Positions 1-9,400 of a stretch of 21,194 bases of DNA are shown here, piece by piece (the stretch's first letter is position 1; every line of letters begins with the position of its first letter). The stretch comes from Pelargonium cotyledonis (taxonomy: Eukaryota > Streptophyta > Magnoliopsida > Geraniales > Geraniaceae): assembly GCA_036897625.1 (NCBI GenBank), contig JAYMTA010001208.1:1-21194 (forward strand), given 5' to 3'. The position numbers and the translations under genes are program-made. Below the pieces are notes generated by a model. The model was not told the DNA's origin, ran no database searches, and worked only from the letters and a program-made list of their open reading frames with translations.

Positions 1-339
1 GTAAAAACAGAGTCACACGGGCCTTATAGCCTCCACCGCCTCCCTCTTATAGCCTATCATCCCATCCTCCACACTTGAAACCCTAGCACAATACACAAAA
101 ACCTAATCCTAAAAGAAACTCTACAGTTTGAAACTCACACAAGAGCCCGCCTGCCATTTTGCTCTATGAGTTTAGTGACTAATTTATATTAAAACAAATT
201 TAGTGACTAAATTGGATACGTATGTTGGAGAAGATAAAAATAAGCTCGAGTCAGGTTTAAGTTGTTAAAATCTTACTTGACCCTAAAGTAGGTTAAGGTT
301 GGTTCTTATCTTATACATAAAAAAAAACATTGAAATGTG

Positions 340-348
<9 letters not shown>

Positions 349-371
<23 letters not shown>
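349..371. repeat. (AT)n dinucleotide microsatellite
   Basis: About eleven uninterrupted AT units follow a short CATA-type tract at 340-349. This is a simple-sequence repeat about 510 bp upstream of the MPP-beta start codon. Its length is probably polymorphic between individuals (inference). Confidence 0.9.
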
Positions 372-513
372 CCTTACCGGAAAGTCGATCGGGTCGATGT
401 CGAGTACCCGCAGGTTCGGGTTCAAAATTCAAATTGTCAACTTTATTTTTTCTCAAAAAACACAACGGGCTTCATTGATTGGACTCTTATCGGGCAATCA
501 CATGAGATTGTTA

Positions 514-519
514 TGGGCC
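514..519 (+). promoter_or_regulatory. TGGGCC site II-like motif
   Basis: TGGGCC matches the plant site II consensus TGGGCY, which is known to be enriched in promoters of nuclear genes for mitochondrial proteins and often acts with a telo-box. Here it lies about 365 bp upstream of the MPP-beta ATG, further than typical, and six bases occur often by chance. Functional assignment is tentative. Confidence 0.3.
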
Positions 520-834
520 GTAGGAGGGAGGCGGTTTTGTTGGTGGCGTGACATACTACTCTGTTAAAGTGGATGAGTTAGCCGTCCGTAAAGCTTTCCC
601 ATGGACAGAGAAAAGTTACCGAGATGCGTTACGAGTACGGTGTCCTTGTTGATTATTCTATTAGTTTAGCCATACTATATGATTAACTCGTGTCTTTATT
701 TTGTTAAGCTGATTTGCGAAGTTAAAACTGACACTTTATTCAAATGATGCGACGACGACATTTTAAGATAAACGACGCCGTAGTGCTGAACTGTGAATTC
801 AATTTTACGACTTCACTTCACCGGAAGTGAAACG

Positions 835-843
835 AAACCCTAA
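835..843 (+). promoter_or_regulatory. Telo-box (AAACCCTAA) in MPP-beta promoter/leader
   Basis: An exact AAACCCTAA lies about 40 bp upstream of the MPP-beta start codon. Telo-boxes are established plant promoter elements near transcription starts of growth-associated and housekeeping genes. The position fits a transcription start around 780-830. No clear TATA box was identified. Confidence 0.5.
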
Positions 844-881
844 AGAGACAAGACAACACAGAGAGCTTCACAGCCATAGCC

Positions 882-3800
882 ATGGCGATCAGGCGTCTCC
901 TAGCTCTTACTCGCCGATCACACAAACCCTCACCATCGTGCACATCACAATCCGTCAGGTCCTCATCCACCGCCTCCTCCGTCGCCACGTCCCCGTCCTC
1001 CTCCCCTCCGCCCCCAAATGCCATGCTCTACGACCGTCTCGCCCAGTCCGTCAAGTCCAAGATCCAAAAGCTCGAGAACCCGGACGCTCGCTTCCTCAAG
1101 TACGGATCGCCCCACCCGGTCGTCACCTCCCACACTCCCATCCTCTCCGCCCCCGAGACCCGCATCACCACCCTCCCCAATGGCCTCCGCGTCGCCACCG
1201 AGTCCAACCTCTCCGCCAGAACCGCCACCGTTGGCGTCTGGATTGACGCCGGATCGAGGTTCGAGACCGATGAGACCAACGGCACAGCTCACTTCCTGGA
1301 GCACATGATTTTCAAAGGCACGGAGAGGAGGGGCTCGAGGAGGAGATTGAGAACATGGGTGGCCACTTGAATGCCTACACTTCCAGGGAGCAGACCACCT
1401 ACTACGCCAAGGTCATGGATAAAGATGTCAACAACGCGCTCGACATTTTGGCCGATATTTTGCAGAATTCCAAGTTCGAGAACAACCGGATCACTCGCGA
1501 GAGAGACGTGATTTTGAGGGAAATGGAAGAGGTATGCATAGCTGATTCTTTGTTTGATTTTACTAGTACATTTTTGAATTACAAACTTTTCTAAATTGGT
1601 CATTTTTTAAGTGTACTAATATTGAGATATTTTGAATATCTATTTTTAAGTGATGTTTGATAAGTTCTTTTCTTATAGAAGTTTCTATATCTGCTAGTTA
1701 AATTTGTATATGTTAATTGAGTGTGAAGTTCTAGTTCCCTGAAGTGGAATTGATTCCTGGTATTAAAATGAGAAGATTTGTGCCTGTATGATTCTTCTTA
1801 AGTTTCTCTATGTTCATACTGTATCCATGCCAGACTATTTTGTATTGGTTTTTATTGTTCATTGACTAAATTTCTCTCTCCTGAATTTCTGTAGGTTGAG
1901 CAACAAACTGAAGAAGTTATTTTTGACCATTTGCATGCCACTGCATTCCAGTACTCTCCACTGGGTAGAACTATTCTTGGACCTGCTGAGAATATCAAAA
2001 GTATTACCAGAGTTGATCTTCAGAACTATATTAAAACACACTACACAGCTCCAAGAATGGTACGTAACGAACTGAATTTATATTCTATTGTATTTATTTG
2101 TTTGCCTTATGTGGTGTAGCTGAGTCCATGTTGTCCTTTTTAATCCTATGTTGTACTATTTGCTGCTTATAAAATGTAATGTATCAATTGTTTTATTTGA
2201 TCCATTTTTTAGGTGATTGTAGCTTCTGGCGCTGTTAAGCATGAGGATGTTGTTGAGCAAGTAAAGAAGTTATTTACAAAGTTGTCATCAGATGCAACCA
2301 CAGCTTCTCAGTTAGTTGCGAACGAACCAGCTGTATTCACTGGCTCTGAGGTGGGTTATGCCTTATCTTTTGTGCAACGTCCTGTTGTCATTATTTCATA
2401 AAGCCAGTTTCAAGCAACCTCTATTCTGTCATTACTCCCACAAATTAGGTTCTTCTTTTAATTTTTAACTTATAGGTTAGGATAATTGACGATGATGTTC
2501 CTCTTGCCCAATTTGCGGTAGCCTTCAATGGAGTATCCTGGACAGATCCTGATTCCATTGCTTTGATGGTCATGCAAACTATGTTGGGTTCATGGAACAA
2601 AAGTGCCATTGGTGGAAAACACATGGGGTGAGATACTTATTCTCCCTCTTCTCAAATCCAAAATTTTCAGCATTTTGAGTACTTGTTTAGTTTGCTTGTA
2701 ATGTTCTTAGCTGATGCGTCAACATTTACAACGCATGCACAGTTCTGAGCTGGCGCAGAGGATTGGCATAAATGAAATAGCAGAAAGTTTTATGGCTTTT
2801 AACACCAACTACAAGGACACTGGTTTATTTGGTGTTTACGCTATTGCTAAGGTAAGACTTCTATCCAAATTATATTTGCTCTAGAAGCTTCACGCATTCT
2901 CTTATCTAGGTTTGTAGAATTTGATATCCAGTATTCCAGTCTGGTATCATTTGTTTTCTTTGAATAGATTTAATAAAGTGGAAAGTTTTCGTACCTGTTA
3001 ATTATGATGAAAATGTTAGTCAATTTATTGTTTAAATATTAAACCTCATCATATTGAAAAAGAAAGGAATGGATGCTGTCTAGGAGAATATTTGCTAGAC
3101 TTTAAAAGGCTTCTGTAGAAAGATACAAAGAGGGGAGATTAGGAGTTGCTAAAATGAGAGAAGAGATTGAATTGATGATGGTCATTATAGCAGAAATCGC
3201 CACTGGTTGGTCAGGATCTCTGGCTGAGTGGTAAAAGAGACTCATTCTATGTTAGTGTGACTTTCCACACCCTGAAGAGAATCTTAACCCTGTACAAATG
3301 GGAAAGAGGTTGACGATAATGTGAATTTAGTCAGGTTCTAGATTGTGCCGTACTAATTCAAAAAATAGCACATCACATTTTAGAAAAAGTAATACAGTTG
3401 AGGTGGCAATGCTCGAGTGAGTAGTGACGAAAAGTCTTGAAACACTACATTAGCTATTCTATACTTTTAGTCACTAACAAGAGTGGTTGTTTTTGAACTG
3501 ATGTATTTTTGGTATTCCTGAAGTGTACTGTATATTTCTAGATAATTTACAAATTTTCTCTTTGGTGAAATTACAAGTGTTTTGTTTTGCTGTCAGTCGG
3601 ATTGCTTAGATGATTTGGCCTATTCAATTATGTACGAGATAACCAAGTTAGCTTATCGGGTTTCAGAAGAGGATGTTATTCGTTCTCGTAATCAGGTATC
3701 AGTTGGTGCTTCATTCCATTTTCTTTTGACTTTATTAATCAGTGTTTATTTCTGGAATCAAAGGATACTATCTACATCTGCTTAAGATTTTTCATGGGCA

Positions 3801-5450
3801 CCTCATTTATGTTACCATTTAAAAAAAATATAGTATTGCCTATATATGTATTATGTTATTGTAACCTAACATATACTTTACATTTTTATTTGTACTAATA
3901 GAATTTACTCAGTTATGATGTATATTTAAGTGAGAAGCAATTTATGTTAATGTGAGTAGCTGATTCCATATAGATTATCTGTGCTGCATATATGCTTGAT
4001 AATTTGCACAGTTTTTGAATTACCAATCTTTAGAATATGATGTAGTTGCCATTAGAGCTGGCAATTTGTGTAAACATGTCCATGTCTTGTTATTGTCAAA
4101 TATGTGTTGTATGGGTCAATACAAACACGACATGTTTAATAATCTTGTTGGTGTGTCGTGTTTGTGTTGGCTTTATCTAAATGAGAAATGAGATAAGTTG
4201 CAGTTCGTGTTACTCCTGTTCTCTGCATCCACTTTCATATATTAGGTGAAATAAATTTGGATGATAAGTATAGACTTGTGGGTGAGAGAGAGAGAGAGGA
4301 GATGAAATGAAAGCAAATCAAATAGGAGAGACATAAAAGTGATTAATAAGTGATCAATTCATTTCAACACAAATACGGCATGATTATTAATCGTGTTGGG
4401 TTCGCCAACACAAACACAACACTGTGCCCAAGCACGCTTAAATCGTGTTGCTTTCATGTCGGGTCATGTGTTGGGTGCTAAATTACCAGCTCTAGTTGCC
4501 ATATCAATTTAAGAAATATGACTACATTGTATATGAGAGGATTATGACTAATTTTCGAACTCTTGGGCAGAAGACTTGTCAAAAATGCTCTTGTATTATT
4601 TCTTGTGCACAGTTCATGAACGACGCTTATAATCCCTTTTCCCCTGCCTGCATGCCTTCCAGTATTGCTTGTCTCCATCTAATGTTATTTTTTTTATGGT
4701 TAGTTTTGATGCTAACCAGGTTATCAATTTGTGGTGGCATGTTTAGGCTGTTATGATGTTTATAAACAGTGATTACACTTCTTTTTGTCCACCCTCATTT
4801 CCTTATATTATGTTCTCTTAATTTTTTTTCTCCCATAAAAAGTATGTAAACGACGGCATACATACTGGATTAATGTTAATAATTCTTCTTGAAGCCTCCG
4901 TACTGCCTACTTTATTAACTTACCTATGGTTAATGTATTTTGTTGCAGTTGAAATCTTCTCTGCTGCTTCACATAGCAGATGGCACAAGTCCCATCGCTG
5001 AAGATATTGGACGACAGGTAATAGTTTCCTTACTAAACTAAAATCTGGCCGAGTAAATGCTAGTTTCCTTGAATTTTGACTTTGATGGTTTTTACGTATT
5101 AGAGACACATGTTTGTTAAGTTTGCTTTATATCATGATATGTATTATATTCTTGCAGCTACTTGTGTATGGACGAAGGATTCCGTATGCAGAATTAATTG
5201 CCAGGATTGATGCAGTTGATGCAAGTACTGTCAAGCGTGTTGCAAATCGGTTTATTTACGACAGAGTAAGAACAAGGACACATCTCTACCTATTAATTTG
5301 TTTAATATCTTTTTCCGGCTTAAGTGGTGGGGGGATATGTAGTTTAATATCTTTTTCCAGCAGGATATTGCTATTGCTGCCATGGGGCCTATCCAGAATT
5401 TGCCCGACTACAACTGGTTCAGACGCAGGACCTACTGGAACCGTTACTAG
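882..5450 (+). CDS. MPPBETA: Mitochondrial processing peptidase beta subunit, nine exons, frameshifted in exon 1
   Basis: This M16-family metalloprotease is the catalytic subunit that removes presequences from imported mitochondrial precursors; in plants it is also a core subunit of the cytochrome bc1 complex. Exons: 882-1531, 1895-2059, 2213-2350, 2476-2627, 2743-2851, 3597-3695, 4949-5017, 5158-5265, 5364-5450; all introns are GT-AG and phases agree. The N-terminus is Arg/Ser-rich and acidic-poor, like a mitochondrial presequence. The zinc motif HFLEH is at residues 137-141, and the third ligand Glu lies in ILREMEEV at the end of exon 1. The protein ends in RRRTYWNRY. Exon 1 lacks 10 nt after GTERR, so the frame from this ATG stops after 162 residues; reading past the gap gives about 528 residues, a normal family length. 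The ATG context (GCCATGG) is strong. Identity is very sure. Whether the break is real or an assembly error is open. Confidence 0.95.
1326..1340 (+). other. Frameshift site (10 nt missing) in MPP-beta exon 1
   Basis: The upstream frame runs through GTERR (last two Arg codons at 1326-1331). The conserved continuation [20 protein letters not shown] resumes in another frame from 1334, leaving only two bases where homologues have four residues (12 nt). The His141 codon starts at 1302 and the third zinc ligand codon at 1520, a distance of 218 nt; the family spacing of 76 residues requires 228. Both measures give a 10-nt deficit. The site lies in GA/GG-rich sequence that could promote slippage or mis-assembly. 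Confidence 0.85.
3185..3300 (+). mobile_element. Possible decayed tRNA-derived SINE fragment in MPP-beta intron 5
   Basis: TGGCTGAGTGG at 3221-3231 fits the RNA polymerase III A-box pattern. A degenerate B-box-like GAATCT lies about 40 bp downstream, near 3279-3284. This is the arrangement of tRNA-related SINE heads. No cloverleaf forms that I can see, and no poly-A tail or target duplication was identified, so the call is weak. Confidence 0.25.
4045..4502. mobile_element. Non-autonomous hAT-type element in MPP-beta intron 6
   Basis: The element body is 4053-4494 (442 bp). It is flanked by a perfect 8-bp target-site duplication, GTTGCCAT, at 4045-4052 and 4495-4502; 8-bp duplications are the hallmark of hAT transposases. 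The terminal inverted repeats begin TAGAGCTGG(C/T)AATTT and match at 14 of 15 bases. Internally there is a near-perfect 19-bp inverted pair, 4153-4171 versus 4404-4422, and many CGTGTT/AACACG-type subterminal motifs. No transposase coding is present, so it is a MITE or short deletion derivative mobilised in trans. It sits wholly inside the intron and leaves the splice sites intact. A short GA-repeat lies inside it near 4284-4300. Confidence 0.9.
5300..5363 (+). repeat. Duplicated polypyrimidine tract and tandem (NAGNAG) acceptor in MPP-beta intron 8
   Basis: The same 17 bases (GTTTAATATCTTTTTCC) occur at 5300-5316 and 5342-5358 within this 98-nt intron. The downstream copy runs straight into CAGCAG, a tandem acceptor. 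Using the distal AG starts exon 9 at 5364 and gives the family-consistent DRDIAIAA; using the proximal AG would insert one Gln. The upstream copy is followed by GGCTTAAG instead. Confidence 0.8.
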
Positions 5451-6480
5451 ATATAATTTCCGTGAGAAATAATAATACGCAGTATCAATATGATTTATAC
5501 GGCCATGGCCATGTTCACTTGGGATGGCATATTCTTGTAGCCCTACCATTTTGAAATTTGGGGACATCTGCTAATTCAAATTTAACCCTTCTCCTTTGTA
5601 AGCAGAGCCTTTTTTTCTTCGGCGGCTATGTATACATCTGACGGATCTTATACGTGCATTCTTCATTGTTCTATATTTGTTTATAATTATTTTGTAATAA
5701 CTCTCAAGTGTTTGTAGTTAATATTGGAGAACAGTTGACAATTTTGAACCCATTGAAATGTGATTGTTCCGGACTTGTTCTAACGTTAGATGGTTTGAGT
5801 ATAAGCTTTTCTTGAAGCAAAAGTTCCAAAATGGAATGCTAATAGTAAAGTTTTTATAAATTAATACTCCCTCAGAACAAATATACATTTACTTTTCAGT
5901 AAAAGACCAGATTTGGTCTCTAGCTTTTTGTAACAAAAAATAGTCCATAAATTTTCGTGTTTCGTCCCTTTTAATCCCTAAACCATAAATGGTCATTGCT
6001 ATTGGAGCTTATATCTGAAGTTGAAGACCAAATTAAGGCGAAACACGAAAGGTAAAGAACTATTTTTGATTAAAAAAAGTTGAAAAACAAAAAATTGGGA
6101 CTTTTACCATACTTTTTTCTTATACAAGAGTCATTTATGCAATGCATCATCATAAGCATTCAAAAGAGAACCTCTGATTTGGAGTTACAAATGCGAACAT
6201 TGGGAAAAATAAAAAGTAAAATGAATCCTTTTACATTTACAAGAGAGGAATAGCCACTATAATAATGCCAAGCAATCAAAATACAAAATGGAAATGGAAA
6301 CATCATTTCCCACCCTCCCTAGTTAAGCTAAGCTAAGCTAGCTTTGTGCTTCTTTTTCTACTGTTAAAACATTAATATCCTTTCTTCTGCTATTTCTATT
6401 CCTTCCTCCTACTTTAATGTACAAGTTAGTTGCTTACCTCCTACTTTATCTATGTACTCCCTCCCACCTCCTTTTCTCTG
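5451..6480. other. Convergent 3' intergenic region between MPP-beta and SCC2
   Basis: About 1 kb separates the two stop codons, and no coding sequence is supported. AT-rich sequence with AATAA/TTGTAATAA-type signals around 5685-5700 is a plausible MPP-beta polyadenylation zone. The SCC2 3' untranslated region must enter from the right. The region also contains the fold-back element at 5899-6107 and a small TAAGC tandem array around 6324-6340. Confidence 0.6.
5899..6107. mobile_element. Fold-back (MITE-like) inverted-repeat element
   Basis: Two imperfect inverted arms, about 5924-5970 and 6035-6079, share blocks such as CAAAAA(A)TAG and the exact TTTCGTGTTTCG read in opposite orientations, around a spacer of about 65 bp. 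The outer ends also mirror each other: GTAAAAG at 5899-5905 and CTTTTAC at 6101-6107. The whole would fold into a long hairpin of about 209 bp. No target-site duplication is clear and no coding is present, so the superfamily is unassigned. It lies where transcripts of both converging genes may end. Confidence 0.55.
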
Positions 6481-9400
6481 CTATCTCCTGCTTCTGTTGC
6501 TTCTCCTTCCACCACCCCCTAATCTCTGAACTCCACTCCCCATATACTCCTCATCATCGTCGTCTTCGTCATCATTATCATTCCATCCCGCTGTCGCTGC
6601 CCTCCCCGCCGCTTTTGTTGATTTTCTCAGGGTAGGCCTTTTTCTTTTGATGTTAGCTGTGTAAGTTGAGTAATCGATGGTGTCGTCCTTCAACGCGTTC
6701 TTGAATTCCTGTTCAACCATGGTCAGTCGGTCGGTCGGTTGGCCAGATCAAAAAGGTATTTATGGATATATCAAGAGATGTTTTCAATTGCTACTTCATC
6801 CTACCTGATACTTGAGAACCAATTCTTGATAAGTAGTAGGCAAACTAGTGCTTGTATCACTGACGTTAAATGGAACATTCTGCTTCGAGAGAACCTCTCC
6901 CGGTTTTTGAGGTTCGGTGGGAGAAAACGCCTGGCCAAGAACATTGTAATAACAATTCATTATGTGAATCCAAGATCATAAAGTTCTGTTCTAAATGAAC
7001 ACATACACTCATGAGAACCAAAATCATAGCTGAAACTATAGCTAGCAATTCGTTTTGTAACACGACTACCTACACTCATGAGAACCAAAATCATATAGCT
7101 GAAACCACTGGGTTTTACCTGGCAACGGGCATCATTCAGGCTATAAACAATTTTTAAATGCCTCTTTAGCCTCAGAAGAAGCCGCAATGCAGTAGCCGAT
7201 AAACAGTCAACCTGCATAAGCACCACACAGATACTGGAACATAAGTATCAACGGAAATCCAACATGTAATTGCCACCAAAAAATAAAATTTGGGTTCACA
7301 ACACATTGGAATGTAGGATGCAGCTCCACCCAGAAATTCATGGAATATTTCAGTCATCTCAAATTAACCCATTTTCCAGTAATTTAAGTGACATAACTAC
7401 CTGGATTTTCTGCAGATCTTCTTCAGATATTTCGTACGACCCATCAGTGATAGTAGCACTGATCCTCGCCCCTGCTGAGCTTGCATGATCTGACATAGAA
7501 TGAATGGGTTGCTCTTGTTGAAATGGCCCATTCAAATTTATGGAAGTCATATTATTACTGAAAGAAGGATCGGTGTAGGAGTCTTGTAGTGCTGCCCCAT
7601 TAAGATCTAAGGATGCGATATGAGCAGAAACAGGATGAGTAGCCGACTCCAGTTGGGTCACCCCATTCTCATGTGACTTGTCTCTTTGTGAGAAATGTAA
7701 GATCAAGGCTTTCATATTTGCTTCGAGCGCGCCAGCCCTAACTTGCATGACCCGATTTATAGCATAGATCAAGTAAAGAGGCTCATCAGGAAATGTGAAT
7801 GGCAGCAGAGCAAGGATTTCAGTGCAGTACCTGTAAGAAAAGAATCAACTTTTCAGTCCTTATACCTGACAGCGGAAGATAAAGTCTAAGACTGGCACAA
7901 TGCCAAAAACTCACATAAGAAAGGAAATCATGAAATCGTTCAAGCTTGGATTATCAAATTTGCGCACAATCGAGGACATAAATTTGTTCCGAGAAACACG
8001 GTTCCCACGAATGAGCTTGTAGATCCGACAAACTCCAAGCCTTGCCTGAGCCAGTGAGCCAGCATCAGATTTCCCCCTCGTATTTCCAGGAATCTTGGTT
8101 TGAAACTTACTGGTCATATTTTCTGCCGAACCAACAGTAACTGACTGCATGAAAGCAAATGACAATTGAAGGCCATCTCCCAAACGGCTTTCAAAAAATG
8201 CAGGGTACCTGGAAAAACAAATTTTTAGCTACTGCAAGTAGACTGGCAAGACTCAAATATATGAAGTATTTGGAGGGAGTTTTGTAGGGGAGTACTTCTC
8301 ATTCATATTCATTAGCAAATGATGAGCCAGCTTTGAATTCACCTCCTGAGGGTCTGTTTCAAGTGCTATAAGGTACGGAACACAAGTAATAGGGTGAACA
8401 AGACCTTGACGTAGCACAACTTCCACAATCTGCATTGACATTTAGCAGGAAAATATTCAATAAAAAAAATGAAAACTAGTTGATCTTAGTATGAAAATGC
8501 ATATACAAAAGTAAAACAGTTCAAAATCAAAGCAGACCCATCCCAAAACTCCGGCTGCAAAATTAAGCATCAACTTATGACAGGTTTATTCGGAAACATG
8601 TTTCTTAGGAAAAGAGATTCTGACAACATAGCTAACTGGTATAAAAGGATTTAATACACCTCCCAGTCATACAAAATACACCTTTTGCAGAATGGAGTAT
8701 CATGTTCGGTACACAATTATTGACATGGAACACCTTACTTTTCACATCTCAGGCACCGTTACAAATTTATAGCACTAGCGGGTAACAAAAAACACAAACA
8801 TACACACACAAACAAGATACACCAAAACAATCTACTCACCTTAACGGCATATTGGCGAACTTGTTCATTGAAATCCAAGCATCTCCCCAAAATACTATCC
8901 CAATACAACTGAACTATACCACCGCAAATGTTAGTATCACCCGCTCCTGCAGCAACCGGTACAGTTTGGCCACCATCCACAGAACAATTGACTACATTAC
9001 TGTTGACTTTATCGCTCCCCATTTGACTTTCAGCGTCAAGAAGATATTCATACATATTTTGCAATGTTTGCATCTGATGAAGAATTAGTTAGGGCTACAT
9101 ATGATTTATCGTAGACATTAAAGATGGTAAGCACAACGAACAACATAAATTTGTACCTTAAGGCGAGCATCAGTACCAGAGGACAAAGTTGCCTCTAGTA
9201 TTTTACGAATATCCTTTTCGAACATGTATTCAGGCCGAGCGATAAAAACAAAACCTAAAGCCTATACATAAATTAAAAGACTCCATGAGCGCATCTTAAC
9301 ATTACATCACGTCAAGAAACTAAGGAATACAGATTACCTGCAAAGCTCTAGCCTTTAGAACAAAATCTTCCAGAGAAAGATATTTTTTAAACAAGCTAAG

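Larger units (their letters stand above)
1..800. other. Upstream intergenic region of the MPP-beta gene
   Basis: No supported gene lies here. The short open frames around 283-567 run through simple AT repeats and have no recognisable protein content. The stretch contains an AAACCCTAG motif near 78-86, two copies of a TTTAGTGACTAA-type motif (about 170-181 and 200-211), an (AT)n run at 349-371 and one TGGGCC motif at 514-519. The first 160 bases, with an AAACCCTA-like motif and C-rich tract, could be the leader or promoter edge of a gene beyond the window, but nothing here proves it. Confidence 0.6.

Noticed and set aside
283..567. Overlapping short open frames on both strands with IYIYIY runs
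   Set aside because: They are translations of the (AT)n microsatellite with no start context, domain or splice support.
1332..1333. A tiny intron explaining the exon 1 frame change
   Set aside because: Bases are missing relative to the family rather than added, so no removal can restore the frame and the conserved spacing.
1355..1594. Separate gene starting at the ATG at 1355
   Set aside because: The frame is simply the rest of MPP-beta exon 1 after the missing 10 nt; no promoter or leader precedes it.
3221..3290. tRNA gene suggested by an A-box
   Set aside because: No acceptor stem or cloverleaf and the B-box is poor; kept only as a weak SINE remnant.
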